DNA from: Treponema sp.
GTDB taxonomy: Bacteria > Spirochaetota > Spirochaetia > Treponematales > Treponemataceae
Assembly (NCBI GenBank): GCA_017470605.1
Contig: JAFUYH010000017.1
Span: 124,001 to 188,000, forward strand
Direction: 5' to 3'
DNA: 64,000 bases
Position numbers and translations under genes: made by a program. The notes below the pieces were generated by a model, which saw nothing but the letters and a program-made list of their open reading frames with translations, did no database searches and was not told the origin of the DNA. Below are positions 17,955 through 26,386 of this stretch, one piece after another (the first letter of the stretch is position 1; each line of letters starts with the position of its first letter).

Positions 17955-18514
17955 GTAAAAATATAATCATCTGCGGAGTTGGCGGACAGGGAACCGTACT
18001 GGCGGCAAAAGTTCTTTCACAGGCCGCAATTTCAAAAGGAGAGCGCGTGCTTTCTGCCGAAACAATCGGAATGGCACAGCGCGGAGGCTCGGTTGTAAGC
18101 CACGTAAGAATCGGCTCTGACGTTTTCTCTCCACTGGTTCCACAAGGACAGGCAGACGTGCTTATTGCCTTTGAGGCCGCAGAAGCGGTACGCAATATTG
18201 ACTACCTTAAGCAGGGCGGAACTGTAATCGTAAACAAAAAAGTCGTTCAGCCGGTAACTGCCAGCCTTAGCGGAAAATCTTTTGACGAAGGCGAAATGAT
18301 TTCCTATCTTGAAAAGGTCGCCGCCCGTGTAATAGCCGTAGATACAGACGAAGCCTGCCGCGAACTTGGCAGCAGTAAGGTTGTAAACATGGTTTTACTT
18401 GGAGCGGCAAGCAGAAGCGGACTTATAGATAAGGAAGAAGTGAAAAACGCCATCAGGGAACTTGTAAAACCCGATTTTTATGAATTGAACGTTAAGGCAA
18501 TTGACTGGGTTTAG
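17951..18514 (+). CDS. iorB: Indolepyruvate:ferredoxin oxidoreductase beta subunit
   Basis: A 187-residue gamma-type 2-oxoacid oxidoreductase subunit: NIIICGVGGQGTVLAAKVLS with the glycine-rich loop, ETIGMAQRGGSVVSHVRIG, and DVLIAFEAAEAVRNIDYLK. It completes the IorAB enzyme. The ATG at 17951 overlaps the iorA stop as ATGA, which fixes the start although the frame is open from 17900. The aryl-CoA ligase-type gene downstream has its own promoter. Confidence 0.93.
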   Translation: MSKNIIICGVGGQGTVLAAKVLSQAAISKGERVLSAETIGMAQRGGSVVSHVRIGSDVFSPLVPQGQADVLIAFEAAEAVRNIDYLKQGGTVIVNKKVVQPVTASLSGKSFDEGEMISYLEKVAARVIAVDTDEACRELGSSKVVNMVLLGAASRSGLIDKEEVKNAIRELVKPDFYELNVKAIDWV

Positions 18515-18551
18515 ATTCTCAACTTTATTTTTACACAGACAAAAATTACTA

Positions 18552-18599
18552 TTGACAGAAACATCTCCTTGTGTTACTATTTACAGTAACACAAGGAGA
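18552..18599 (+). promoter_or_regulatory. Promoter with a 15-bp perfect inverted repeat before the CoA-ligase gene
   Basis: -35 TTGACA (18552-18557), 17-bp spacer, -10 TACTAT (18575-18580). A perfect inverted repeat with 15-base arms (18564-18578 and 18585-18599, loop ATTTAC) covers the spacer, the -10 and the ribosome site AAGGAG. Transcripts from this promoter would start near 18587, inside the right arm, so the repeat fits a DNA operator better than an RNA hairpin. Read-through RNA from iorAB would, however, hide the ribosome site in a long stem. Confidence 0.7.
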
Positions 18600-18603
18600 A
18601 AAC

Positions 18604-19845
18604 ATGAAACTTACAGAAAAACAGCTTGAACAGATAAGAGCCCAGATAAAAAGAGTAAAGGAATTTGGAAATCCTTTTTATACAGAAAGATTTAAGAATG
18701 TAAATCCTGAAGACATTAAAACTCAGGAAGATTTTGAAAATCTTGTACCATTTGTAACAAAACAGGAATTGCGCGATGCCTACCCTCTTGGCCTGGCAAC
18801 CGTACCAGAAGAAGAAATTGTCCGAATCCACTCTTCCAGCGGAACCACAGGAGCCCCTGTAGTAATTCCTTACACAAAAAAAGACGTAGAAGACTGGGCC
18901 ATCATGTTTGCCCGCTGCTATGAACTTGCAGGAATTACAAATAAAGACCGGTTGCAGATTACTCCAGGCTATGGACTGTGGACTGCAGGAATCGGTTTTC
19001 AGGCTGGCTGTGAACGGCTTGGAGCCATGGCAGTTCCAATGGGGCCTGGAAATACAGAAAAACAGCTTCAGATGATGCAGGATTTAAAATCTACAGTAAT
19101 CTGTGCAACTTCATCTTATGCCCTTCTTCTTGCAGAAGAAGTTGAAAAACGCGGTCTGAAAGACAAAATCTGCCTGAAAAAAGGTATTATCGGTTCAGAA
19201 CGATGGGGCGAAAAAATGCGCAAGCGCATCAAAGATATTCTTGGAATTGAACTTTTTGATATTTACGGTCTCACAGAATGTTACGGCCCTGGAATTGGAA
19301 TTAATGTAGCTGGTGATGATGCAATCAATATTTTTGATGATTATGTTTATATTGAAATCCTTGACCCACTCACAGGAAAACCTGTTCCAGAAGGAGAAAT
19401 CGGAGAAATCACCCTTACAACTCTTGTAAAGGAAGGTGCCCCGCTCTTCCGCTTCCGCACACATGACCTTGCGGCATTTGTAACTGGTGAAAATAAAACA
19501 GGCTATAACTACCCTAGAATTACCCAGATTCTTGGTCGCAGTGATGACATGGTAAAGGTTAAGGGAAACATCATCTTCCCAAGTACAATTGAAGATGTAA
19601 TAAAGAATGTTCCTGGCACTTCTAGTGAATACCGCGCAGTTATAGAACACGTAGACGGCAAAGACAAGATGACACTTTTTGTAGAAGTTGAAGGCGGAAC
19701 AGACCGCACAGAAGTTTCTCTTGCAATTGCATATAACTTTAAGCAGAAGTATAACATGACTCCTGAAGTAAAGGTTGTAGGCGAAGGCGAATTACCTCGC
19801 AGTGAAAAGAAAACAAAGCGTATAGACGACAGACGTTTTGAATAG
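18604..19845 (+). CDS. Phenylacetate-CoA ligase family (PaaK-like) aryl-CoA ligase
   Basis: A 413-residue ANL-superfamily enzyme of PaaK type: VRIHSSSGTTGAPVVIPYTK is the ATP/AMP loop, ELFDIYGLTECYGPGIG the adenylate motif, and LGRSDDMVKVKGNIIFPSTI the hinge to the C-terminal domain. It forms aryl-CoA from an aryl acid, or runs in the ATP-forming direction on the CoA ester. The neighbouring IorAB produces such esters, so the three genes probably serve aromatic amino-acid breakdown. The ATG at 18604 after AAGGAG is chosen over the upstream in-frame start at 18571, which lies in the inverted repeat. Confidence 0.9.
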   Translation: MKLTEKQLEQIRAQIKRVKEFGNPFYTERFKNVNPEDIKTQEDFENLVPFVTKQELRDAYPLGLATVPEEEIVRIHSSSGTTGAPVVIPYTKKDVEDWAIMFARCYELAGITNKDRLQITPGYGLWTAGIGFQAGCERLGAMAVPMGPGNTEKQLQMMQDLKSTVICATSSYALLLAEEVEKRGLKDKICLKKGIIGSERWGEKMRKRIKDILGIELFDIYGLTECYGPGIGINVAGDDAINIFDDYVYIEILDPLTGKPVPEGEIGEITLTTLVKEGAPLFRFRTHDLAAFVTGENKTGYNYPRITQILGRSDDMVKVKGNIIFPSTIEDVIKNVPGTSSEYRAVIEHVDGKDKMTLFVEVEGGTDRTEVSLAIAYNFKQKYNMTPEVKVVGEGELPRSEKKTKRIDDRRFE

Positions 19846-19903
19846 AATTATAAAGGTAAGTTAAAACACACTTTTTGCTACGCAAAAAGTGCTCAAAAAT
19901 AAA

Positions 19904-19935
19904 TTGCCCGGGCTTTCTCCTGCCCGGGCTTTTTT
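19904..19935. terminator. Bidirectional-type intrinsic terminator after the CoA-ligase gene
   Basis: GCCCGGGC (19906-19913) repeats as its own complement at 19922-19929 with an 8-base loop, followed by six T. Another hairpin (CACTTTTTGC/GCAAAAAGTG, 19868-19891) precedes it. It separates the ligase gene from the convergent ankyrin gene. Confidence 0.88.
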
Positions 19936-19948
19936 ATGCTAAAGAATT

Positions 19949-20854
19949 TTATGCCTTATGATAAGGCTGTAAAATCTCTACAAGTTTTGTCTTTTTAAAG
20001 AGTGTTGCGTAAGTATATGCACTCATTCCCATCATGTCTTTTACATCCGGGTCAGCACCGTTTTCTGCAAGAAGTTTTACAATATTTTCCCGGTTTGCAC
20101 CAACGGCAAGAATAAGGTTAGACTGTCCTTCCTTATTGATTGTATTCAGTTCAGCACCTTTATCAATAAGGAATTTTGTAATCTTTTCATTTCCACGCCA
20201 TACAGCATCCATTACGGCAGTATATCCGCGGTCTTCAGAAACAGCATTAAGATCAGCTCCCAAATCCAGAAGCATTTCTACAAATTCAAAGTTATCACTG
20301 CGGCAGGCAATGTTGAGCATTGGAGTGCCCAGATCATCACGGGAATTAACGCTCATTCCAGCTTCAAGGAATTCATTTACAATTTCAATCTTGTTTTTTT
20401 CGATATATGTTCCAAAACAATCAGATGTAAAAGGAATTCCTCTGGAAAGCAGCTTGTTTTTTGCAAGACGAGTTACAGAATCTGCAACAATCTTTTTATA
20501 GCTTTTTTCAAGCAGTGCAAACAAATCATCTTTATTTGAGACAGGATGAATTGAATCTTTTGCAAACAATTCATTTTCTATAATAATCTTCAGATTTGTA
20601 ATCATAGGAATTTTGCAGGCAGCAAGACAACCTTCTATACTTGCAACAACCGCAATATCCTTTGTCGTAAATTTTTCTTCATTTTCAGAATAAATAAGAC
20701 AGCCTGCAAATTCATCAAACTTCTTTTTTATCTTCTTTAATTCTTCAACAGAAGGACTGCAGGAAACTATCTTATTTTTTTTATCAACTTTGGAAAGAAA
20801 TTCATTTAATGAATCAACCAGAGTTCTGTCATCAGTAATTGCTAACCATTTCAT
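19949..20854 (-). CDS. Ankyrin-repeat protein
   Basis: About 301 residues. The N-terminal 120 residues are unlike any domain I recognise (MKWLAITDDRTLVDSLNEFL, hinting at a receiver-like fold without its motifs). The C-terminal half carries four ankyrin repeats, for example DDLGTPMLNIACRSDNFEFV, RGYTAVMDAVWRGNEKITKF and EGQSNLILAVGANRENIVKL. No signal peptide; a cytosolic protein-interaction role is inferred. The open frame begins at 20893, but the ATG at 20854 has TATAGGA at a proper distance and is preferred. It stands alone and divergent from tRNA-Phe. Confidence 0.75.
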   Translation of the reverse strand: MKWLAITDDRTLVDSLNEFLSKVDKKNKIVSCSPSVEELKKIKKKFDEFAGCLIYSENEEKFTTKDIAVVASIEGCLAACKIPMITNLKIIIENELFAKDSIHPVSNKDDLFALLEKSYKKIVADSVTRLAKNKLLSRGIPFTSDCFGTYIEKNKIEIVNEFLEAGMSVNSRDDLGTPMLNIACRSDNFEFVEMLLDLGADLNAVSEDRGYTAVMDAVWRGNEKITKFLIDKGAELNTINKEGQSNLILAVGANRENIVKLLAENGADPDVKDMMGMSAYTYATLFKKTKLVEILQPYHKA

Positions 20855-20950
20855 TCCTATATTATAAGGGGGGATTTTCATTACATCAAGCAAATTTTTA
20901 ATTATGCCATCTTTTTATTGTATTTTTTTGCAAAAAAAGATTTTCAACTA

Positions 20951-20979
20951 TTGACACTTTTTATCGTTTCATATATAGT
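20951..20979 (+). promoter_or_regulatory. Promoter of tRNA-Phe
   Basis: -35 TTGACA (20951-20956), 17-bp spacer, -10 TATAGT (20974-20979), 13 bases before the mature tRNA. Confidence 0.75.
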
Positions 20980-20992
20980 AGAATACATCAAC

Positions 20993-21065
20993 GCCGCAGT
21001 AGCTCAGTTGGTAGAGCGCCGGACTGAAAATCCGTATGTCGTTGGTTCGATTCCAACCTGTGGCA
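20993..21065 (+). tRNA. tRNA-Phe (GAA)
   Basis: 73 bases folding as a full cloverleaf: acceptor arms GCCGCAG and CTGTGGC with discriminator A, D-arm AGCTCAGTTGGTAGAGC, anticodon loop CTGAAAA with anticodon GAA, T-arm GGTTCGATTCC. CCA is not encoded. A tyrosine integrase gene follows closely, so its 3' half is the probable attachment site of the downstream element. Confidence 0.95.
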
Positions 21066-21068
21066 CTT

Positions 21069-21100
21069 GGCTTCTAACACTGTTAGAAGCCATTTTTTTT
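21069..21100 (+). terminator. Intrinsic terminator after tRNA-Phe
   Basis: Perfect 10-bp stem GGCTTCTAAC / GTTAGAAGCC (21069-21078, 21082-21091) with a 3-base loop and a T run to 21100. Confidence 0.9.
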
Positions 21101-21210
21101 GCCCAAATGCTTATGTCATAAGGATTTAGGCAAAGGTTGTTATAATATCCATACTGTTTGGACGATACCTTTTTTGTTGGAACTAGGATTCGTTTTCAAA
21201 CGGGATATCG

Positions 21211-21257
21211 AATCGTCATAAAAATCGTCATAAGATTCCGTACAAGAATCGTGATGT
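21211..21257. repeat. Short direct repeats upstream of the integrase gene
   Basis: AATCGTCATAA occurs at 21211-21221 and 21223-21233, with a related AATCGTGATG at about 21248-21257. Closely spaced direct repeats between a tRNA and an integrase gene could be arm-type sites for the recombinase or its excisionase. This is inferred from position only. Confidence 0.4.
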
Positions 21258-21302
21258 TTTTTTGATGGTTTTGGTCTGTATTGACTTATCCTGGGGGAAA
21301 AC

Positions 21303-22781
21303 ATGAAACCTTTTTACCTTACGAAAAACGCACAGGGATATTACCGTGCGGTATTCTTTAACCAGCAGACTGGAGTTTGTGTAAAAACAAAAAGTACGCA
21401 CACTAAAGACAAGATGGAAGCGATGCTTTTGGCTGCCGAATGGTATAAGAACGGTACGCCTGACGGTTATACAAATAGCCGGAAAAAAGCTGACGATGAT
21501 GTTTCTGTTTCTGGTCTGAACTTGGACGGTATTGTAAAACGCCTCTCTCAAGCTGAAGCCGTCTTACTTGTTTCTCTTATTTCCCAGAAGTTTAATTTAA
21601 ATACAAATATCTCTGTAGCAACGGCAGATCCGACACCGCAGGTGGCGGCTCCTGCCGTTGTGGTTGCTCCTACTCCGAGTGTAGAAGCTCCGAAGAAAAA
21701 GGTTGTTGTAGTTCACAAGAAAAACGCCCTTTCGGATTCTGGTATGATTCCGGCTGATGTTGCCGCAAAAGTTTATGAGCCTTTGAATCCTGAATGCACA
21801 ATGAAGCTTTGTGAATTCCTTGTAAACTTCTGGACTCCTGAAAAGTCTGAATACATACAAAACAAACGCGCACATAAAAAAACGATTGGCGATTACCACT
21901 GTAAAGAAATGCGCGGTATGGTTAACCGTTACTGGCTGCCTTTCTTTGGCGAAGAGTTTACTGTTGGTGAACTTACTGAACAATACCTCGAAGATTTTCT
22001 GCAGGAGCTTGCAAACTTTAGATGCCTTAAAGGTGCAACTATAAACCACGCCCGCACTTGTGGCGCAACCGGATTGAAGTGGCTTAAGAATAAAGGAATT
22101 ATACACAGTAACCCGATGGCAAATGTAGAAGCCTTTTCTAAGAGCGACGCTACTCCTCGCGGAATACCAGACGAAAAAGAAATTAAGGCTCTTTATGAAT
22201 TGGATTGGAATAACGAAGTTATGTACCTGGCATTTAATCTGTCTGCGTTCAGCGGTTTGAGACCAGGTGAGATTTCCGGTTTACAGGTTCGAGATATTGA
22301 TAGCGAAAAGGATCTGATTACAATTCGCCACAGCTGGCACCGCACAGGATTTTTGAAGAGTACGAAAACTAATTTGATTCGTAAAGTTCCGGTTGCTCAC
22401 AACATTATATTAAGACTGCTTGTACAGGCTCAGCGTTGCCCAGGTGCGAACGAAGAAACTTTTGTATTCTGGTCTAAGGCGAATGATTATAAACCTTTCT
22501 TACCGCAATACTATGATGACGGATTCTTTGAAGCTTTGCACAAGATTGGAGTTTCAGAAGAAGAACGAAAGGAACGCAATATAGACTTTTACAGCTTGCG
22601 ACATTTCTGCGCAACTTATCTTGCTAACATGACTGACATGAGAAATGTACAGGCTGTACCTGGACACACTACACCTGCAATGACAAAGCATTATGCTAAC
22701 CACATGACGGATGAACACTTTGATTCTATCCGGGATATTTTCGAACAGTGTCGAATGTCGATTATTCAAGCTGCGGCATAG
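21303..22781 (+). CDS. Tyrosine recombinase / phage integrase
   Basis: A 492-residue site-specific recombinase. Catalytic residues visible: Arg320 (SAFSGLRPGEISGL), Lys355 (LKSTKTNLIRK), Arg433 and His434 (FYSLRHFCATYL; the usual first His of HxxR is Tyr430), His455 (VPGHTTPAM) and nucleophile Tyr464 (TKHYANH). An N-terminal arm-binding part precedes a Pro/Val/Ala-rich linker (about 104-132) and a core-binding domain. It lies directly beside tRNA-Phe and transcribes away from it, the standard arrangement for tRNA-integrating elements. A terminator follows. Confidence 0.93.
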   Translation: MKPFYLTKNAQGYYRAVFFNQQTGVCVKTKSTHTKDKMEAMLLAAEWYKNGTPDGYTNSRKKADDDVSVSGLNLDGIVKRLSQAEAVLLVSLISQKFNLNTNISVATADPTPQVAAPAVVVAPTPSVEAPKKKVVVVHKKNALSDSGMIPADVAAKVYEPLNPECTMKLCEFLVNFWTPEKSEYIQNKRAHKKTIGDYHCKEMRGMVNRYWLPFFGEEFTVGELTEQYLEDFLQELANFRCLKGATINHARTCGATGLKWLKNKGIIHSNPMANVEAFSKSDATPRGIPDEKEIKALYELDWNNEVMYLAFNLSAFSGLRPGEISGLQVRDIDSEKDLITIRHSWHRTGFLKSTKTNLIRKVPVAHNIILRLLVQAQRCPGANEETFVFWSKANDYKPFLPQYYDDGFFEALHKIGVSEEERKERNIDFYSLRHFCATYLANMTDMRNVQAVPGHTTPAMTKHYANHMTDEHFDSIRDIFEQCRMSIIQAAA

Positions 22782-22791
22782 GACTTACAGC

Positions 22792-22820
22792 TCTCGCAAT
22801 TTGCGAGGGCTTTTTTTTTT
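22792..22820 (+). terminator. Intrinsic terminator after the integrase
   Basis: Stem CTCGCAA/TTGCGAG with almost no loop, then GGC and a run of ten T. Confidence 0.8.
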
Positions 22821-22851
22821 GCTTGTTCGGTTTTGACGAACTTAATTTTAT

Positions 22852-22888
22852 AATCCCGAACTTTTAACGAAAATTCCGTTACTCAAAC
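22852..22888 (+). promoter_or_regulatory. Element-specific conserved upstream motif, copy 1
   Basis: AATCCCGAA-C-TTTTAACGAAA (22852-22872) recurs with one change at 44898-44918, and an AC-T-CAAAC block follows at the same distance in both (22881-22888 and 44927-44934). Both copies stand upstream of phage operons; this one precedes the excisionase, terminase and head genes. Probably a phage promoter or activator site. Confidence 0.6.
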
Positions 22889-22968
22889 AAGTTTATTATT
22901 TTCTCAAGAACGAAAAACGTTACAGGAAAAGAAAGCCCAGATTCTTTTTAGCTGTGACGAGGAGCACT

Positions 22969-23232
22969 ATGCAGGAAGAAAAAAGTGATACTTCGGAAAC
23001 TGAGCATCGTGTTTTGTTTCCGGCGATTATGAGCATTAGTGAGGCTGCGGCGTACCTGACTATAAGCAAATACTTTTTGTATACGCTTGTGAAAGGTGGC
23101 TTTGTGCCTTATGCGAAGATTGGAAAGCGGATTGTTTTTAGACAACAGGATTTATTTGAGTGGATTGGTAAAAACGTTATTGAACCAGAACATTCGATGA
23201 TGTGCGAGGTTGAAGATGATTTTGAAAAATGA
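22969..23232 (+). CDS. Excisionase-type helix-turn-helix protein
   Basis: An 87-residue protein with a winged HTH of the MerR/excisionase type: MSISEAAAYLTISKYFLYTL, then VKGGFVPYAKIGKRIVFRQQ and DLFEWI. Such proteins act as recombination directionality factors or small phage regulators. The ATG at 22969 has GAGGAG upstream; a GTG at 22954 in frame is less likely. It begins the packaging operon rather than sitting beside the integrase, so a regulatory role for that operon is also possible. Confidence 0.8.
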   Translation: MQEEKSDTSETEHRVLFPAIMSISEAAAYLTISKYFLYTLVKGGFVPYAKIGKRIVFRQQDLFEWIGKNVIEPEHSMMCEVEDDFEK

Positions 23233-23407
23233 TGTTGATGTGCTGGATAAGATTCAGGAGCTTTTCAGCGACTGCCTTAGAACCAGACAGTTTGGAGAGT
23301 TTTCAGTTTCCGTGACTATGTATAACGGTAGACCTGTGAAGCTTCAGAAATCTGAAAGAGAAAATCTTGTTCGTTATGAACATGAAAAAATACTGATTGA
23401 AAAATGA
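23210..23407 (+). CDS. Small phage protein of unknown function
   Basis: 65 residues, overlapping the excisionase-type gene by 23 bases and the terminase small-subunit gene by 11. I do not recognise a family. It is charged, with an amphipathic N-terminal helix (VLDKIQELFSDCLRTRQFG) and a basic C-terminus. The ATG at 23216 is an alternative start. The tight overlaps with both neighbours support its being real. Confidence 0.55.
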   Translation: MKMILKNDVDVLDKIQELFSDCLRTRQFGEFSVSVTMYNGRPVKLQKSERENLVRYEHEKILIEK

Positions 23408-23942
23408 GGAGGCGGAACTTTTGGGAGGACAAGTTGCTGACATACCAACCGGCAATCTTGGTGAACAGGCAGAGCCTAAATGCTGGGAAACTCGTTTAGA
23501 AGCCGAGAGTTCGAAAGCATTTAAGGCCTTCTGCATGTTCAGGAACATGGGCTACAAGAGAAGCATTAAAGCCTGTCTTGAGCTGAATGGAATTGAGCCG
23601 AAGAAGTACGGCTCCTGGGCACGTTATGCCCGGATGTTTAACTGGAATGAAAGAGCTGCAAAGTATGATGAGTTTATAGCAAAGGAGACTGAAAGAGAAT
23701 TAATAAATGAACGTGTGGAACGCAAGAAGCGGCAGATGGAAATGCTGAATGAGTTTGACGGGATTGTGGCAAAGAGACTTAAGACTTTGAATCCTGATGA
23801 CTTAAACGCTGACGGTGCTATGGATTTGCTTGAACGTTCTGCGAAGCTGGATTCGTTCATAACAGAAGCGGATAAAGATAACGATAAGCCGGTACAGGGA
23901 GAACTGGCGATTACGTTTGCGGACAGCTTTAAGGATTTGTAA
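23397..23942 (+). CDS. Terminase small subunit-like protein
   Basis: A 150-180-residue protein immediately before the large terminase. The middle (FRNMGYKRSIKACLELNGIE then WARYARMFNWNERAAKYDEF) is a helix-turn-helix-like DNA-recognition region. A long charged helix follows (ELINERVERKKRQMEMLNEF), as in small terminase subunits that ring and recognise phage DNA. No ATG start is available: TTG at 23397, or TTG at 23421 preceded by GAGGAGGCGG, are the candidates, and the latter has the better ribosome site. Assignment rests mainly on position. Confidence 0.65.
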   Translation: MKNEEAELLGGQVADIPTGNLGEQAEPKCWETRLEAESSKAFKAFCMFRNMGYKRSIKACLELNGIEPKKYGSWARYARMFNWNERAAKYDEFIAKETERELINERVERKKRQMEMLNEFDGIVAKRLKTLNPDDLNADGAMDLLERSAKLDSFITEADKDNDKPVQGELAITFADSFKDL

Positions 23943-25153
23943 TGCGTGAGCTTTTTAAGCCGACGGCGGTACAGAAAAAGGCTCTGGAACTTTTGAGTTC
24001 TGGAGCAAAACACATTCTGCTTTTTGGTGGTTCACGTTCTGGAAAAACAACGGTACTTGTAATGGCTGTGATTTTCAGAGCATGCAGGTATCCGGGAAGC
24101 AGACATTTAATCTGCCGCTTTCGTGCGAAGGATGCCAGAAGTTCTGTACTGCATGAGACTTTGATTCCTTGGCTGAACAAAACGATTGGTGCAAAGAATT
24201 ATAAGGCAAATGTACATGACGGACTTATAACGCTTTGGAATGGCAGCGAGATTTGGATTGGTGGACTTGGTGATAAGGAACAGGTAGACCGCATTCTTGG
24301 TCATGAGTATGTGACTATCTATTTCAACGAAGTAAGCCAGATTTCTTATTCTGCAATTACTACAGCTTACAGCCGTTTGGCGATGAAAGTTGAAGGCTGC
24401 AAGAATAAGTTTTTTTATGACTGCAACCCGTGTTCGCCAATGCATTGGGCTTACAAAGTTTTTATCCGAAAGATTGAACCTCGGACGGATGAAAAATTAA
24501 ACAAACCGGATTTGTATGCTTCTGCGATTTTGAACCCGATAGACAACGCGGAGAACTTAGACGAGGACTACATTTCTGACATTCTGGACAACATGCCGGA
24601 AAAGCAGCGGGCTCGATTCCGCGATGGTCTTTGGGTAAAGCCGGAAGGTAGTGTTTACGAGAAGTTTGAAGAGTCTATGATTCTTCCTCGTGAAAAGCTT
24701 CCGAAGAAGTTTGACAAGTTTACTGGTGGTCAGGATTTTGGACTTCATATTGCAGCTGTAAAAGTTGGATGGCTTGGTGACAAGGTTTATGTAGTCGCAG
24801 ATTTTGGCGGCTTTAATATAACTACGAAAACCAGTGTGGAAAAGCAGACTGCAAAGAACTGGTACAAGGAATGTTTTGTTACCTACTGTGACCCGGCAGG
24901 TGGCGAAAGAATTCAGGAAGTTCCTGGCGGAGTGAAAGCAAATAACAGTGTGGATGCAGGGATCGATTACATTATAGCAAAAATTGAACGCGGACAGTTT
25001 TTTGTTTGCAAAGACTGTACCGGAGTTCTTGGTGAAATATGGGATTACTCTCGTGATGAGAATAATCAGATTGTAAAAGTAAATGATCATTACATGGACG
25101 CGATGCGTTACGCAATATTCAGTGCAGTAACTTCTGGCGTCGTAATGGCCTAA
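23942..25153 (+). CDS. Phage terminase large subunit
   Basis: A 403-residue packaging motor. The ATPase half has Walker A FGGSRSGKTT (from residue 28) and Walker B VTIYFNEVSQI. The nuclease half has acidic residues in TGGQDFGLHI, YCDPAGGERI and DHYMDAMRYA. It pumps DNA into the prohead through the portal encoded next. The start overlaps the small-subunit stop by one base. Length is normal and both domains look intact. Confidence 0.92.
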   Translation: MRELFKPTAVQKKALELLSSGAKHILLFGGSRSGKTTVLVMAVIFRACRYPGSRHLICRFRAKDARSSVLHETLIPWLNKTIGAKNYKANVHDGLITLWNGSEIWIGGLGDKEQVDRILGHEYVTIYFNEVSQISYSAITTAYSRLAMKVEGCKNKFFYDCNPCSPMHWAYKVFIRKIEPRTDEKLNKPDLYASAILNPIDNAENLDEDYISDILDNMPEKQRARFRDGLWVKPEGSVYEKFEESMILPREKLPKKFDKFTGGQDFGLHIAAVKVGWLGDKVYVVADFGGFNITTKTSVEKQTAKNWYKECFVTYCDPAGGERIQEVPGGVKANNSVDAGIDYIIAKIERGQFFVCKDCTGVLGEIWDYSRDENNQIVKVNDHYMDAMRYAIFSAVTSGVVMA

Positions 25154-25175
25154 TTATAACAAACCGATAATAAAT

Positions 25176-26369
25176 ATGGGACTATTTAACAGACGAAAAC
25201 CAGAAAAGCAGCTTAGAAGTTTTTCAGACATTAATAATGAATCTGTTGCAGATGACTTTTCAATTCCTGAAAAGAAAACCTGTACGGATCCATACCTTCA
25301 GCATGCGTGGGTATCGGTTTGTATTGATATTCTTACGCGCAATGTCGCGCGTGCTGAGTTTGAAATTTCAAAAAATGGAAAAGTTCAAAAAGATACACAG
25401 CTTGCGAAGCTCTTCCGCTATCCGAATAAGAACCTTAGCCGCTTTGACTTATGGAAACAGACATGTGCCTGGTGGAGTCTGGACGGTGAAGCATTCTGGT
25501 GGTTTGGAGAGAATTACAGCTGCGGCCTTCCTACAGAAATCTATATTTTAAATCCTAGAAAAATGCAGCATGTCGTTGATAACGGCAAAGTCACGAAATG
25601 GGTATACACAGAAGAAGGATGCGGAAGACCCGTAGTTATTCTTCCTGATGAGATTATTCATTTTAAGGACTGGAACCCCTGGAATACTTTCCGTGGGGTT
25701 AGCCCTCTGGTAAGCCTTGGTCTGGAAGTTGAGCAGGATTTGTTAGCAGCAAAACAGAACACAGGTTTACTGAAAGAAGGAGGCGTGCCTAAAGGTCTGC
25801 TCAAGACTGACCAGGTACTGACGGAAGCCGAAGCAGAACTGCTTGCTAGGACATGGGATAAAAAGTATGGACGCGGAATGAAAAACCGCGTCGCCGTGCT
25901 CGGTAAAGGAACGGAATATCAGCCGCTGACATTCAGCCCTGACGTACTGAAACTTTACGACATGAAGAAATGGAACTTATATACACTACTCGCGAAGTAT
26001 GGTATTCCGCCGAGAGTGGCTAATATACAGGATTCGAAAAGTTCCTTAAGCGGTACAGACACAGATTCTCAACATCGTGCCTTTTGGAATTATACACTTA
26101 TCCCTCTGTTAAAAAACTTTGAGGAAGTTTTAGAGGTTCAATTATTCAGACGATTCAACCTGACTGAAACCGGAGGTTTCAATCTTGAATCGATACCTGA
26201 ACTGCAGGAAAGCGAAGATGCCCAGAGCAACCGTGATATTGCTGAAATCAACGCTGGACTAAAAACAATCAACGATGTTTTGAAAAGTCGTGGACAGGAC
26301 ACAAAACCCTGGGGCGACATCTGGTATAGAGCTTCTTCGTTAGTACCTGAATGTTCTGAAAAAAACTAA
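25176..26369 (+). CDS. Phage portal protein (HK97-type)
   Basis: A 397-residue portal, the dodecameric ring at the capsid vertex. Family features are WVSVCIDILTRNVARAEFEI near the N-terminus, GEAFWWFGENY, IIHFKDWNPWNTFRGVSPLV and the C-terminal LAKYGIPPRVANIQDS. It sits between the large terminase and, after one interposed gene, the prohead protease, as in HK97-like head modules. Confidence 0.9.
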   Translation: MGLFNRRKPEKQLRSFSDINNESVADDFSIPEKKTCTDPYLQHAWVSVCIDILTRNVARAEFEISKNGKVQKDTQLAKLFRYPNKNLSRFDLWKQTCAWWSLDGEAFWWFGENYSCGLPTEIYILNPRKMQHVVDNGKVTKWVYTEEGCGRPVVILPDEIIHFKDWNPWNTFRGVSPLVSLGLEVEQDLLAAKQNTGLLKEGGVPKGLLKTDQVLTEAEAELLARTWDKKYGRGMKNRVAVLGKGTEYQPLTFSPDVLKLYDMKKWNLYTLLAKYGIPPRVANIQDSKSSLSGTDTDSQHRAFWNYTLIPLLKNFEEVLEVQLFRRFNLTETGGFNLESIPELQESEDAQSNRDIAEINAGLKTINDVLKSRGQDTKPWGDIWYRASSLVPECSEKN

Positions 26370-26386
26370 ATATAAAAGGATTTTAA

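Noticed and set aside
18571-18603. Upstream start for the CoA-ligase (11 extra residues)
   Set aside because: It would begin inside the inverted repeat and before the ribosome site; the ATG at 18604 gives the family N-terminus.
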